From: Gulosibacter sediminis
Lineage (GTDB): Bacteria; Actinomycetota; Actinomycetes; Actinomycetales; Microbacteriaceae
DNA: 7,570 nt
Direction of reading: 5' to 3'
Assembly: GCF_014904065.1 (NCBI RefSeq)
Contig: NZ_JACXJG010000018.1
Coordinates: 119,267-126,836 of the forward strand
Part shown: piece by piece, positions 1 through 4,929 of the stretch
How positions within the stretch are numbered: position 1 is the first letter of the stretch
Layout of the letters: every line of letters starts with the position of its first letter
Program-made: the position numbers and the translations under genes
Notes under the pieces: generated by a model
The model's input: the letters and a program-made list of their open reading frames with translations, nothing else
Databases searched by the model: none
What the model was told of the DNA's origin: nothing

Positions 1-141
1 ATCGGCGCCGGCAAGCCGGGGCAGAGCACGCCCGACGACACCGCGAATTTGGTGGCGTTCTTGGTTTCGCAGCTCACGGGCGGTATCTCGGGCGAGGCGA
101 TCGCCCTCGGGCACCGCGTGCGCGGCGTCGCCGACCTGTAG
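1..141 (+). CDS. Short-chain dehydrogenase/reductase, C-terminal end (partial)
   Basis: This reading frame is open from the first base and ends at a TAG (139-141), giving the last 46 residues of a protein whose start lies left of the window. The tail contains TANLVAFLVSQLTGGISGEAI, which fits the last helix and strand of short-chain dehydrogenases, where a 'fLaS...itG..i.v' pattern closes the Rossmann fold after the catalytic Tyr-Lys. The catalytic residues and the Gly-rich NAD(P) motif are outside the window, so the substrate cannot be given. The family call rests on this short tail only. The gene converges on the minus-strand gene ending at 431, with the repeat array lying between the two 3' ends. 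Confidence 0.6.
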   Translation: MGAGKPGQSTPDDTANLVAFLVSQLTGGISGEAIALGHRVRGVADL

Positions 142-150
142 TTCGCGCAC

Positions 151-200
151 CGGCGCATCCGTGCCCGGCGGGATCGCGCGACTCGGCGCATCCGTGCCCG
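151..200. repeat. 17-bp direct repeat, two copies 33 bp apart
   Basis: The 17-mer CGGCGCATCCGTGCCCG occurs exactly at 151-167 and again at 184-200. The second copy abuts the first unit of the palindromic array at 201. Both copies contain the GCATCC hexamer that is frequent in the left part of the window. The repeat follows the dehydrogenase stop codon by 9 bases and has no coding sense I can recognise. Confidence 0.85.
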
Positions 201-256
201 TGCGGTTTTCTACGGATGATGCGGTTGTAAGTGCGGCGATCCTAGAAAAGTGCATC
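201..256. repeat. Palindromic unit 1
   Basis: The left arm TGCGGTTTTCTA (201-212) pairs with TAGAAAAGTGCA (243-254) at 10 of 12 positions, and the loop carries the conserved core at 223-234. The two unpaired stem positions are next to each other near the outer end. The T-rich arms stand out in this GC-rich region. Confidence 0.8.
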
Positions 257-283
257 TATTGGTGGCCACGGTGCCGGTCGTCG

Positions 284-339
284 TGCGGTTTTCTAGGTGG
301 GATGCGGTTGTAAGTGCAGCTCTGCGAGAAAACCGCATC
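284..339. repeat. Palindromic unit 2
   Basis: This is the most divergent unit in its loop flanks but has the best outer stem: TGCGGTTTTCT (284-294) is exactly complementary to AGAAAACCGCA (327-337). One mismatch follows, then another base pair. The stem is kept although flanking bases have changed, and the loop core is retained at 306-317. Confidence 0.8.
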
Positions 340-366
340 GATCGTGGGTGCGTACCGACGTCGTGG

Positions 367-422
367 TGCGGTTTTCTACGGGGGATGTGGTTGTAAGTGC
401 GGCGATCGTAGAAAACTGCGTC
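367..422. repeat. Palindromic unit 3
   Basis: The left arm TGCGGTTTTCTACG (367-380) pairs with CGTAGAAAACTGCG (407-420) at 12 of 14 positions, so this unit extends its stem two pairs further inward than unit 1. The core is at 389-400. The unit ends only 8 bases before the stop codon of the minus-strand gene at 431, so the array could act on the 3' end of that transcript. Confidence 0.8.
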
Positions 423-430
423 ACTGATCT

Positions 431-1405
431 TTAGTCGGACGACTCGACGAGGGTGCGGAGGCGGGCGAGGTCGGCGGCGACGGCCGCGCAGTCGCGGTCG
501 AACTCGGCGACGGTCATGTCGCGCTGGCGCACCGTGAACACGAGCTCGGCGCCGGCCGGATGCTCGAGCACGCGCAGCGGGTTGAGCGCGGCCTCGCCGC
601 TCGGCAGGGTCACGACGTGGTCGAGCACGCCCAGGTCGTTCGCGCCGACGAACTCGACCGTCACCTCGCCCATGGGGGAGTCGACGACGAGCTGCTCGCC
701 GCGGCGGCGCACCGGCGCCTGCGCGAGTCCGGCCGCCCAGCGCGGCAGATTGTCGGGGTCGGATGCGAAGTTCCAGACCGCGCGCGGGCTCGCGTGCACG
801 ATCTCGCTGAGGTGCCGGCTCTCGGGGCGGCCGGCGACCGGGCCGCCGAGCGAGCGCCAGGAGCCGAGCGGCGCATCCGCCACCACCGGCTCCTCGGTTT
901 CGGTGCCGCACTCGACAAAGCCGCGCGCCCGATAGTTTGCGAGCGCCGCCGGCCCGTCGAGCGAGCAGGTGTGCACCCACACCCGAGTGATCGGGGCGAG
1001 CGAGAATCGCTCGCCCATCGTCCACGCCGCCGCAACACCGTGCTCGAGCAGCAGGCCACCCAGACCACGCCCGATCGCATCCTCGGCGAGGCCGAAGTAG
1101 CGCACCTCGACCTGCGCATCCACCTCGCGGGGCTGCGGCTGCAGGTGCACGTAGCCGAGCGGCTGGCCGTCGCCGACGAGCACCAAGAACTCGGTGCCCG
1201 GCACCGCGAGCTCCTCGGCCCACTGCTCGCGCGCCCAACCAAGCCGGTCGGTCCAGTGCCACGGCCCACCCACGAGGCCATACAAGTACCGCGCGAACTC
1301 GGGCGACACATCAACAGCCCGGTCGATGCGCACGTCGGCCGGCACGGCGCGTGGCATCGCGGCCGGCGGCGCGAGCATCTCGAGGGACGTGATCGTGACC
1401 TGCAT
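431..1405 (-). CDS. GNAT acetyltransferase fused to SRPBCC (polyketide cyclase-like) domain
   Basis: This 324-residue protein has two domains. Residues ~26-172 are a GNAT N-acetyltransferase: the acetyl-CoA loop is IGRGLGG (111-117), and the motif HTCSLDGPAALANYRARGF (145-163) is typical of an uncharacterised actinobacterial GNAT group that also has the FGL...GRGLGG pattern. Residues ~198-324 form an SRPBCC ligand-binding domain, with an opening strand and helix containing ASPRAVWNFASDPDNLPRW and a long C-terminal helix. The enzyme would be cytosolic. Its acceptor is unknown, and the second domain may bind a small hydrophobic ligand. The ATG at 1405 has no clear Shine-Dalgarno but lies 18 bp after the stop of the upstream minus-strand gene, so translation may be coupled. 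In-frame ATG codons 10 and 17 are alternative starts. The domain calls are firm; the substrate is unknown. Confidence 0.8.
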   Translation of the reverse strand: MQVTITSLEMLAPPAAMPRAVPADVRIDRAVDVSPEFARYLYGLVGGPWHWTDRLGWAREQWAEELAVPGTEFLVLVGDGQPLGYVHLQPQPREVDAQVEVRYFGLAEDAIGRGLGGLLLEHGVAAAWTMGERFSLAPITRVWVHTCSLDGPAALANYRARGFVECGTETEEPVVADAPLGSWRSLGGPVAGRPESRHLSEIVHASPRAVWNFASDPDNLPRWAAGLAQAPVRRRGEQLVVDSPMGEVTVEFVGANDLGVLDHVVTLPSGEAALNPLRVLEHPAGAELVFTVRQRDMTVAEFDRDCAAVAADLARLRTLVESSD

Positions 1406-1423
1406 GGGAAGACCGCTATCGAA

Positions 1424-1978
1424 TTACTGGCGAAGGAAGCTCACGCCGGGCTCGTCGTCGCCGTCGTCGAGCAGCTCGTCGAACGCGTCGGGGTTGTCTT
1501 CGAGGTAGTCCTCGGCCGAGGCGAGCGACGGCGAAACCACGACGACCGAGTAGTCGGTGAGCCAGATGCGGGTGCCGTCCTCGTACATCCAGAACAGCCC
1601 GAGCTCGCCGTCGAAGGTCGTGCCCTCGACCGCGACCGTGTCGAACTCGTCATCGAAGACGGCGGCGAGCTCGTCGAAGCGAATCGAGATGGGGTGGTCG
1701 TCGTCGATCTCCTCAGGCAGGTCCTCCTGCCAGTCGGTGTGATCGAGCGAGACCGAGTCGGTCTGTTCGTCGTCGCCAAGAATCTGCGCGACGGCGCCCG
1801 AGGGTGTCACCATCTCGTCGTCCTCGGCGCCACCGCGCCAGCCGAGCTGCTCGCGCAGCACGCGTCGAGTCTGGATCTCGGAGTTGCGCCAGTCGAAGTC
1901 GGCGCACAGGCGCACGAACTCGATCAGCTCCTGATCGGAGGCGGCCGACAGCGCGCCGGCAACGGTGGGTTCAGTCAT
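1424..1978 (-). CDS. Acidic protein of unknown function (184 aa)
   Basis: I do not recognise a family. The protein is strongly acidic, with Asp/Glu-rich stretches at residues ~52-56, 86-94, 106-113 and 165-176, and it shows no signal peptide or membrane segment, so it is probably cytosolic. The first ~50 residues look helical. The middle part (residues ~97-150) alternates short hydrophobic strands such as FDTVAVEGTTFDGELGLFWMYEDG. The ATG at 1978 was chosen because an AGGAAGGA Shine-Dalgarno sits 7 bases upstream. A longer open frame up to 2089 lacks such a site and would add a basic, low-complexity N-terminus unlike the rest. It is probably the first gene of a two-gene operon with the GNAT-SRPBCC gene 18 bp downstream. 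Confidence 0.75.
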   Translation of the reverse strand: MTEPTVAGALSAASDQELIEFVRLCADFDWRNSEIQTRRVLREQLGWRGGAEDDEMVTPSGAVAQILGDDEQTDSVSLDHTDWQEDLPEEIDDDHPISIRFDELAAVFDDEFDTVAVEGTTFDGELGLFWMYEDGTRIWLTDYSVVVVSPSLASAEDYLEDNPDAFDELLDDGDDEPGVSFLRQ

Positions 1979-1985
1979 TGCGGGG

Positions 1986-1993
1986 TCCTTCCT
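1986..1993 (-). promoter_or_regulatory. Ribosome binding site of the acidic protein
   Basis: Read on the minus strand this is AGGAAGGA, separated by 7 bases from the ATG at 1978. It decides the start of the acidic protein against the longer open frame. Confidence 0.75.
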
Positions 1994-2000
1994 GAGCCTT

Positions 2001-2020
2001 GCGCCAATCCTATTGGGCGC
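2001..2020 (-). promoter_or_regulatory. Inverted repeat with possible -10 box upstream of the acidic protein
   Basis: GCGCCAAT (2001-2008) faces ATTGGGCGC (2012-2020) across a CCT loop, complementary except for one bulged G. On the minus strand the centre reads TAGGAT, a plausible actinobacterial -10 box about 29 bases before the ATG at 1978. No good -35 is visible. It could be an operator over the promoter; the assignment is tentative. Confidence 0.35.
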
Positions 2021-2127
2021 AGGTGTCCGCAGGCCGCGCGCCGCCCCTGCCACCAGGTCCCGCATCCGGTCGCGCCGCAGGCCCCGCATCAGGCCCAGTC
2101 ACCGCCCCCGATATGGTGGGCAGCACC

Positions 2128-2610
2128 ATGCCGCTCGACCGCCCCCGCCTCGCGCCAGCCACCGACGCCACGATCAAGTGGATTCGGCACGCCGGCGTGC
2201 TCGCCGCGCTCGGGCTCGCGGCGTGGGCGGTCGTCGCGTATTTCTCGCTGCCGCTCGTGATTCCGGTGCACTTCGGCATCTCGGGGCAGCCGGATGCGTA
2301 TGGGCACCGCTCGAGCGTGCTCTGGCTCGCGCTCGTCTTCGTCGTGCTCGCGGTCGGCATCGCCGTCATGTCACGGCACCCGCGCCTCTTTAACTACCCG
2401 GTGCCGGTCACCGACGAGAACGCCTCGCGGCTCTACCGCGAGGGCGAACGGATGCTCGTCTGGCTGCTCGTGCCCCTGCAGCTCATCTTCTTCGCGGTAC
2501 TTCAGGCGGTGTTGCTCAACGGCGCCGTTACCTGGCTGCTCTGGGTGGGGCTCGCAGCGCTGCTCGTCGTGATCTTCGCGAGCATCGTGCGGATGTCCCG
2601 CGCCGCGTAG
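2128..2610 (+). CDS. DUF1648-domain integral membrane protein (160 aa)
   Basis: This small membrane protein has four predicted helices at residues ~21-39, 62-81, 109-128 and 132-153. Between helices 1 and 2 it carries LPLVIPVHFGISGQPDAYG (41-59), the pattern of DUF1648 proteins (P..IPvHF...G.pD.yG), a fold also found in SdpI-type immunity proteins and anti-sigma-like membrane proteins. Here only the general family is supported. The ATG at 2128 was chosen because GGTGGG lies 7 bases upstream and the mature protein then begins just before helix 1. The open frame extends upstream to a TTG at 1999, but that would add a Pro/Gly/Ala-rich stretch with no ribosome site. It is divergent from the acidic protein across a 149-bp gap. 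Confidence 0.75.
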   Translation: MPLDRPRLAPATDATIKWIRHAGVLAALGLAAWAVVAYFSLPLVIPVHFGISGQPDAYGHRSSVLWLALVFVVLAVGIAVMSRHPRLFNYPVPVTDENASRLYREGERMLVWLLVPLQLIFFAVLQAVLLNGAVTWLLWVGLAALLVVIFASIVRMSRAA

Positions 2611-2622
2611 CGACGCAAAGTG

Positions 2623-2745
2623 GGCCGTTTCGGCCATCGATACTCTCCGGGCATGAATACATGCATTTCGAGTCTTGGGCGGAAATGATTCCGCGGTCTT
2701 ACTGTGAGCGAAGTCGTTTTTCGACACCGTGGCAACGATTGCCAC
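2623..2745. repeat. Cluster of five perfect short inverted repeats
   Basis: Five non-overlapping perfect hairpins follow each other: GGCCG-TTT-CGGCC (2623-2635), GCATG-AATA-CATGC (2651-2664), GCGGAA-ATGA-TTCCGC (2679-2694), GTCG-TTTTT-CGAC (2713-2725) and GTGGCAA-CGA-TTGCCAC (2729-2745). The stretch is visibly richer in A and T than the genes on either side. No coding frame is convincing. It lies between the DUF1648 gene and the point where the AEC transporter becomes recognisable. It may be a structured RNA, a regulatory region, or the end of an inserted element. Confidence 0.75.
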
Positions 2746-2793
2746 AGCCCCGCAAAATAAGCCCCTATTCCGCACCGATGGAGATGCGACTTG

Positions 2794-2815
2794 CCCCTAG
2801 TAATTGTTGGAGGGG
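2794..2815 (+). promoter_or_regulatory. Possible Shine-Dalgarno-sequestering hairpin before the AEC remnant
   Basis: The strong ribosome site GGAGGGG (2809-2815) lies 5 bases before a GTG at 2821. The complementary CCCCT at 2794-2798 could pair with AGGGG at 2811-2815 across a 12-base loop and hide it. The stem is only 5 bp, so the pairing is suggestive only. Confidence 0.35.
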
Positions 2816-2820
2816 TGTTC

Positions 2821-3417
2821 GTGCCGATCGCGCTCATCAGCGCATTCGCCGGCGCGGCGCTGTTCTTCCTCATCGCCCGCTTCGTGCTGCGCCGCAAGGT
2901 CATCGAGGCGGTGCCCGCGTCGATGGCCTCGGCCTACGCGAACGCCGGCAACATCGGCCTGCCGATCGCGCTGTTCTCGGTGTCGAGCGCCGTGCCGGCG
3001 ATCTCGGTGCTCGCGTCGCAGCTGCTCATCATCGCGCCGGTCTACCTCACGATCTTCTCGTTCATCTCGCGCAGCGCGCAGCCGGGCGACACCTCGACGG
3101 GCAAGCTGATTCTCAAGTCCGTCGCGAACCCGGTGACGATCGGCGCGCTCATCGGCGCCGTGCTCTCGCTCTCGCAGTGGCAGGTGCCGGCGGTGATCTG
3201 GGAGCCGCTCGACATGCTGGGCCACGCATCCGTGCCCCTGCTGCTCATGATGTTCGGCATAAGCCTGATCGGGCAGACGCCGTTCCGAACGCGCGAGATT
3301 CTCGCGGATGTGGTGCTCGGCACGCTCGTCAAACTCGCGGTGCGCGACATCACCTTCGCGACGTCGCTGCTCGCGTTCCCCGCGATTCTCGTGATCGGCC
3401 TGGTGCTCGCGCCGTAG
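2821..3417 (+). pseudogene. AEC-family (auxin efflux carrier-like) transporter, truncated and internally deleted
   Basis: The product (198 residues from the GTG at 2821) matches the AEC secondary-transporter family, membrane proteins of about 300 residues that export organic anions. Visible family marks are the helix and basic turn ending in VLRRKV (22-27), ANAGNIGLPIAL (40-51), and the later helices around ANPVTIGALIGAVLSL and VPLLLMMFGISLIGQ. Two parts are missing. The first ~75 residues have no coding trace upstream. At residues 174/175 (about 3342) the frame jumps from the KLAV of one helix directly to RDITFATSLLAFPAILVIGLVLAP, which in full-length members lies some 60 residues further on. 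The residue estimates come from family knowledge. The frame stays open, so a short product could still be made, but transport is unlikely. An in-frame TTG at 2791 is an alternative start. The gene converges on the LacI gene. Confidence 0.7.
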
Positions 3418-3420
3418 CAG

Positions 3421-3461
3421 GGATGCGCGGGGCTGGATGCGCAGGCCCGGGCCGGATGCGC
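3421..3461. repeat. Three GGATGCGC copies between convergent genes
   Basis: GGATGCGC occurs at 3421-3428, 3435-3442 and 3454-3461, between the stop of the AEC remnant and the stop of the LacI gene. The spacing is irregular (14 and 19 bp). There is no strong hairpin or T-run, so it does not look like a simple terminator. The hexamer is common throughout the left part of the window. Confidence 0.7.
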
Positions 3462-3468
3462 GCGGCGG

Positions 3469-4467
3469 CTACGCCGTGTCGCGAATGACGAGCTCGGGCT
3501 GGAACACGACGCGGTCGTGCGTTCCCGTGGGGTTGTCGGCGATTTCGACGAGCAGGTCGACCGCCGTCGCGCCGATGATCTCAGCGGGCTGGCGCACCGA
3601 GGTGAGCGGAATCACGGTCGAGGCTGCGAAGTCGATGTCGTCGTACCCGACGAGCGCGATGTCGTCGGGAATCGCGAGCTTGCCGATCATCACGAACGCC
3701 TGCAGCAGGCCAACGGCGAGTAGGTCATTCGCCGAGAACACGCCGTCGGGGCGTGTCGCCGCGTCGCGCTCGCAGAGCGTCCGTCCGACGTCGCGGCCCG
3801 CGCCGACCGTGAGGCCGGGCGTGCCGAGAAACTCGACGGTCGCCCCGGTGACCTCGGCCGCGGCTTTCTGGGCACCCTCGAGGCGGTCGGCGACCTGGCG
3901 GATCGAGAGCGGCCCGCCGACGAACGCGATGTGGCGGCGGCCCGAGTCGAGCAAGTGCTTTGTTGCGAGGTAGCCTCCCGCGACGTCGTCGACCGATACC
4001 GAGGGGAACGAGAGGTCGCGTGATTCGCGGTCGACGAGCACGACCGGAGTGCCGTTGTCGCGCAGTCGGTGGAGGCGTTCCATACCGCCGGGCGTCGGTG
4101 TGATGAGCACGCCGCGCACGCGCTGCTCCTCGAAGCGGTCGATGTGGGTGAGTTCGCGGTAGGTGCGGTCGTCACTGTTCGTCACCATGAGGTTGAGCCC
4201 GTGCTCTTCGCCACGCAGCTCGGCGCCGCGCGCGACCTCGGTGAAGAAGGGATTGCGCAGGTCGAGCACGACGAGACCGACGGTGTCGCTGCGACCCGCG
4301 CGAAGCTGCCGGGCGGCGTCGTTGCGCACGTAACCGAGGCGCAGGATGTGCGATTGCACGCGCTCGACGAGCTTCGGCGAGACGCGCTCGGGGTGGTTGA
4401 GCACGTTCGACACGGTGCCCATGCTCACGCCAGCGGCGGTTGCGATGTCGCGCATGTTCACACCCAT
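3469..4467 (-). CDS. LacI/GalR-family transcriptional repressor
   Basis: This is a 332-residue DNA-binding repressor of normal length for the family. The N-terminal helix-turn-helix is MRDIATAAGVSMGTVSNVLN (5-24), followed by the hinge around YVRNDAARQLRAG (46-58) and a periplasmic-binding-protein-like sensor domain (62-332) with the usual DRE (146-148), SANDLLAVG (246-254) and VGYDDIDFA (273-281) segments. It should bind a sugar or sugar derivative in the cytosol. The start at 4467 has GGAGG 5 bases upstream. A GTG at 4512 would add 15 residues without support, and an ATG four codons further in is also possible. The gene is divergent from a promoter with a LacI-type operator and a truncated sugar ABC ATPase gene, so the lost operon was its likely target. 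The stop is TAG at 3469. Confidence 0.92.
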   Translation of the reverse strand: MGVNMRDIATAAGVSMGTVSNVLNHPERVSPKLVERVQSHILRLGYVRNDAARQLRAGRSDTVGLVVLDLRNPFFTEVARGAELRGEEHGLNLMVTNSDDRTYRELTHIDRFEEQRVRGVLITPTPGGMERLHRLRDNGTPVVLVDRESRDLSFPSVSVDDVAGGYLATKHLLDSGRRHIAFVGGPLSIRQVADRLEGAQKAAAEVTGATVEFLGTPGLTVGAGRDVGRTLCERDAATRPDGVFSANDLLAVGLLQAFVMIGKLAIPDDIALVGYDDIDFAASTVIPLTSVRQPAEIIGATAVDLLVEIADNPTGTHDRVVFQPELVIRDTA

Positions 4468-4547
4468 GAGTGCCTCCGCCTCTCTGATCACGCCGGAATC
4501 GGTGGTCTCCACGGGTCAGGGTTCGCCGATGAACCGTCTGATTTGAG

Positions 4548-4565
4548 CTCCTTGAACTCCTTGAA
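4548..4565. repeat. Tandem 9-bp repeat in the LacI leader
   Basis: CTCCTTGAA is repeated directly (4548-4556, 4557-4565) and followed by C. On the LacI transcript it reads TTCAAGGAG twice, so the leader contains two AAGGAG ribosome-site-like cores with no start codon at a suitable distance. Confidence 0.7.
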
Positions 4566-4569
4566 CCGA

Positions 4570-4597
4570 ATCATATCCAAGTTGGTCCGAATCCAAA
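4570..4597 (-). promoter_or_regulatory. Candidate LacI-gene promoter
   Basis: On the minus strand there is a strong -10 box TATGAT (4575-4570), with a weak -35 such as TTTGGA (4597-4592) 16 bases upstream. It would give a leader of about 100 bases to the ATG at 4467. A 9-bp palindrome CCAAGTTGG (4577-4585) lies between the boxes and might be an autoregulatory site. Confidence 0.45.
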
Positions 4598-4610
4598 ATG
4601 AATGCGTTGC

Positions 4611-4639
4611 TTGACATGCGTGCGGTGGTGTCATAGGTT
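4611..4639 (+). promoter_or_regulatory. Sigma-70-type promoter of the former sugar ABC operon
   Basis: TTGACA (4611-4616) matches the -35 consensus exactly. With a 17-base spacer the -10 is TAGGTT (4634-4639), matching the actinobacterial TANNNT form. Transcription would start near 4646, just before the LacI-type operator. Confidence 0.7.
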
Positions 4640-4651
4640 CAGAGCAATTGG

Positions 4652-4665
4652 TTGGAACGTTTCAA
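4652..4665. promoter_or_regulatory. LacI-family operator
   Basis: TTGGAACGTTTCAA is a 14-bp palindrome with the central CG and flanking AA/TT typical of LacI/GalR operators, and six of seven half-site pairs match. It begins about 6 bases after the predicted transcription start, where a bound repressor would block initiation or early elongation. The adjacent LacI-family gene is the obvious candidate protein; this link is inferred from position. Confidence 0.7.
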
Positions 4666-4667
4666 GA

Positions 4668-4685
4668 AGGAGCAGAGCGGCTCCT
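4668..4685 (+). promoter_or_regulatory. Leader hairpin after the operator
   Basis: AGGAGC (4668-4673) and GCTCCT (4680-4685) form a perfect 6-bp stem with a 6-base loop in the leader of the ABC transcript. There is no T-run after it, so it is not a simple terminator. The stem covers an AGGAG that has no start codon nearby. Confidence 0.45.
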
Positions 4686-4767
4686 GGAACTTCCGCCCGC
4701 AGTCGGTGCCCGCCGACCGCATCCCACTCCCTCTGGCGTGAGCCTCGCAATGATGAGAGGACGGAGC

Positions 4768-4929
4768 ATGTCCGCCCCTGCAGCCCTAGAACTTCGCGAC
4801 GTGCGAAAGACCTTCGGGTCGGTCGTCGCGCTGCGTTCGGGCACCATCCAGGTCGACCGCGGGTCAATAGGGAACTGCTCGACGGCCCCCGGCGATTCAC
4901 CGAGATCGCGACCGCACTGCCGGGCATGA
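4768..4929 (+). pseudogene. Sugar ABC transporter ATP-binding protein, 5' fragment fused out of frame
   Basis: The ATG at 4768 has GAGAGG 7 bases upstream. The first ~34 residues (through DRGSI, to about 4869) match the N-terminus of RbsA/XylG/MglA-type double-domain ATPases, which energise uptake of sugars such as ribose or xylose. Full-length members are ~500 residues and continue directly into HALVGENGAGKST, the Walker A region. Here that is absent and the frame runs through foreign sequence for 19 codons to a TGA at 4927-4929. No ATP-binding motif remains, so the product cannot work. The fragment sits behind its own promoter and LacI operator, so this is the start of a deleted operon. The membrane and binding-protein genes are not in the window. 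Confidence 0.75.

Larger units (their letters stand above)
201..422. repeat. Array of three 56-bp imperfect palindromes with 83-bp period
   Basis: Three 56-bp units start at 201, 284 and 367, so the period is exactly 83 bp and both spacers are 27 bp. By hand alignment, units 1 and 3 agree at 50 of 56 positions and units 1 and 2 at 45 of 56. Each unit begins with TGCGGTTTTCTA and ends with its near reverse complement, so each can fold into a 12-bp stem. The large loop is conserved too: GGTTGTAAGTGC is identical in all three (223-234, 306-317, 389-400). The two spacers match only partly, mostly near their ends. The array lies between two convergent genes, where REP-like elements, bidirectional terminators or protein-binding clusters are common. 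I do not recognise it as a named family. Confidence 0.9.

Noticed and set aside
201..422. CRISPR array (three repeats, two equal 27-bp spacers)
   Set aside because: The 56-bp repeats are longer than usual and vary at up to 11 positions, the two spacers resemble each other at their ends, and there is no cas gene. A tandem palindromic element fits better.
1999..2127. TTG start extending the DUF1648 protein by 43 residues
   Set aside because: The extension is Pro/Gly/Ala-rich, has no ribosome site and covers the divergent promoter region. The ATG at 2128 with GGTGGG is better.
560..2260. 566-residue plus-strand open frame
   Set aside because: It lies antisense to the GNAT-SRPBCC and acidic-protein genes, has low-complexity Arg/Ala/Glu-rich content and no ribosome site. 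It is a GC-rich shadow frame.
2661..3488. 275-residue plus-strand frame starting in the hairpin region
   Set aside because: From about 2830 on it is an out-of-frame reading of the AEC remnant, and its N-terminal part resembles nothing and lacks a ribosome site.
4648..4767. Earlier TTG start for the ABC fragment
   Set aside because: It would overlap the LacI operator, and the family N-terminus begins at the ATG at 4768, which has its own ribosome site.
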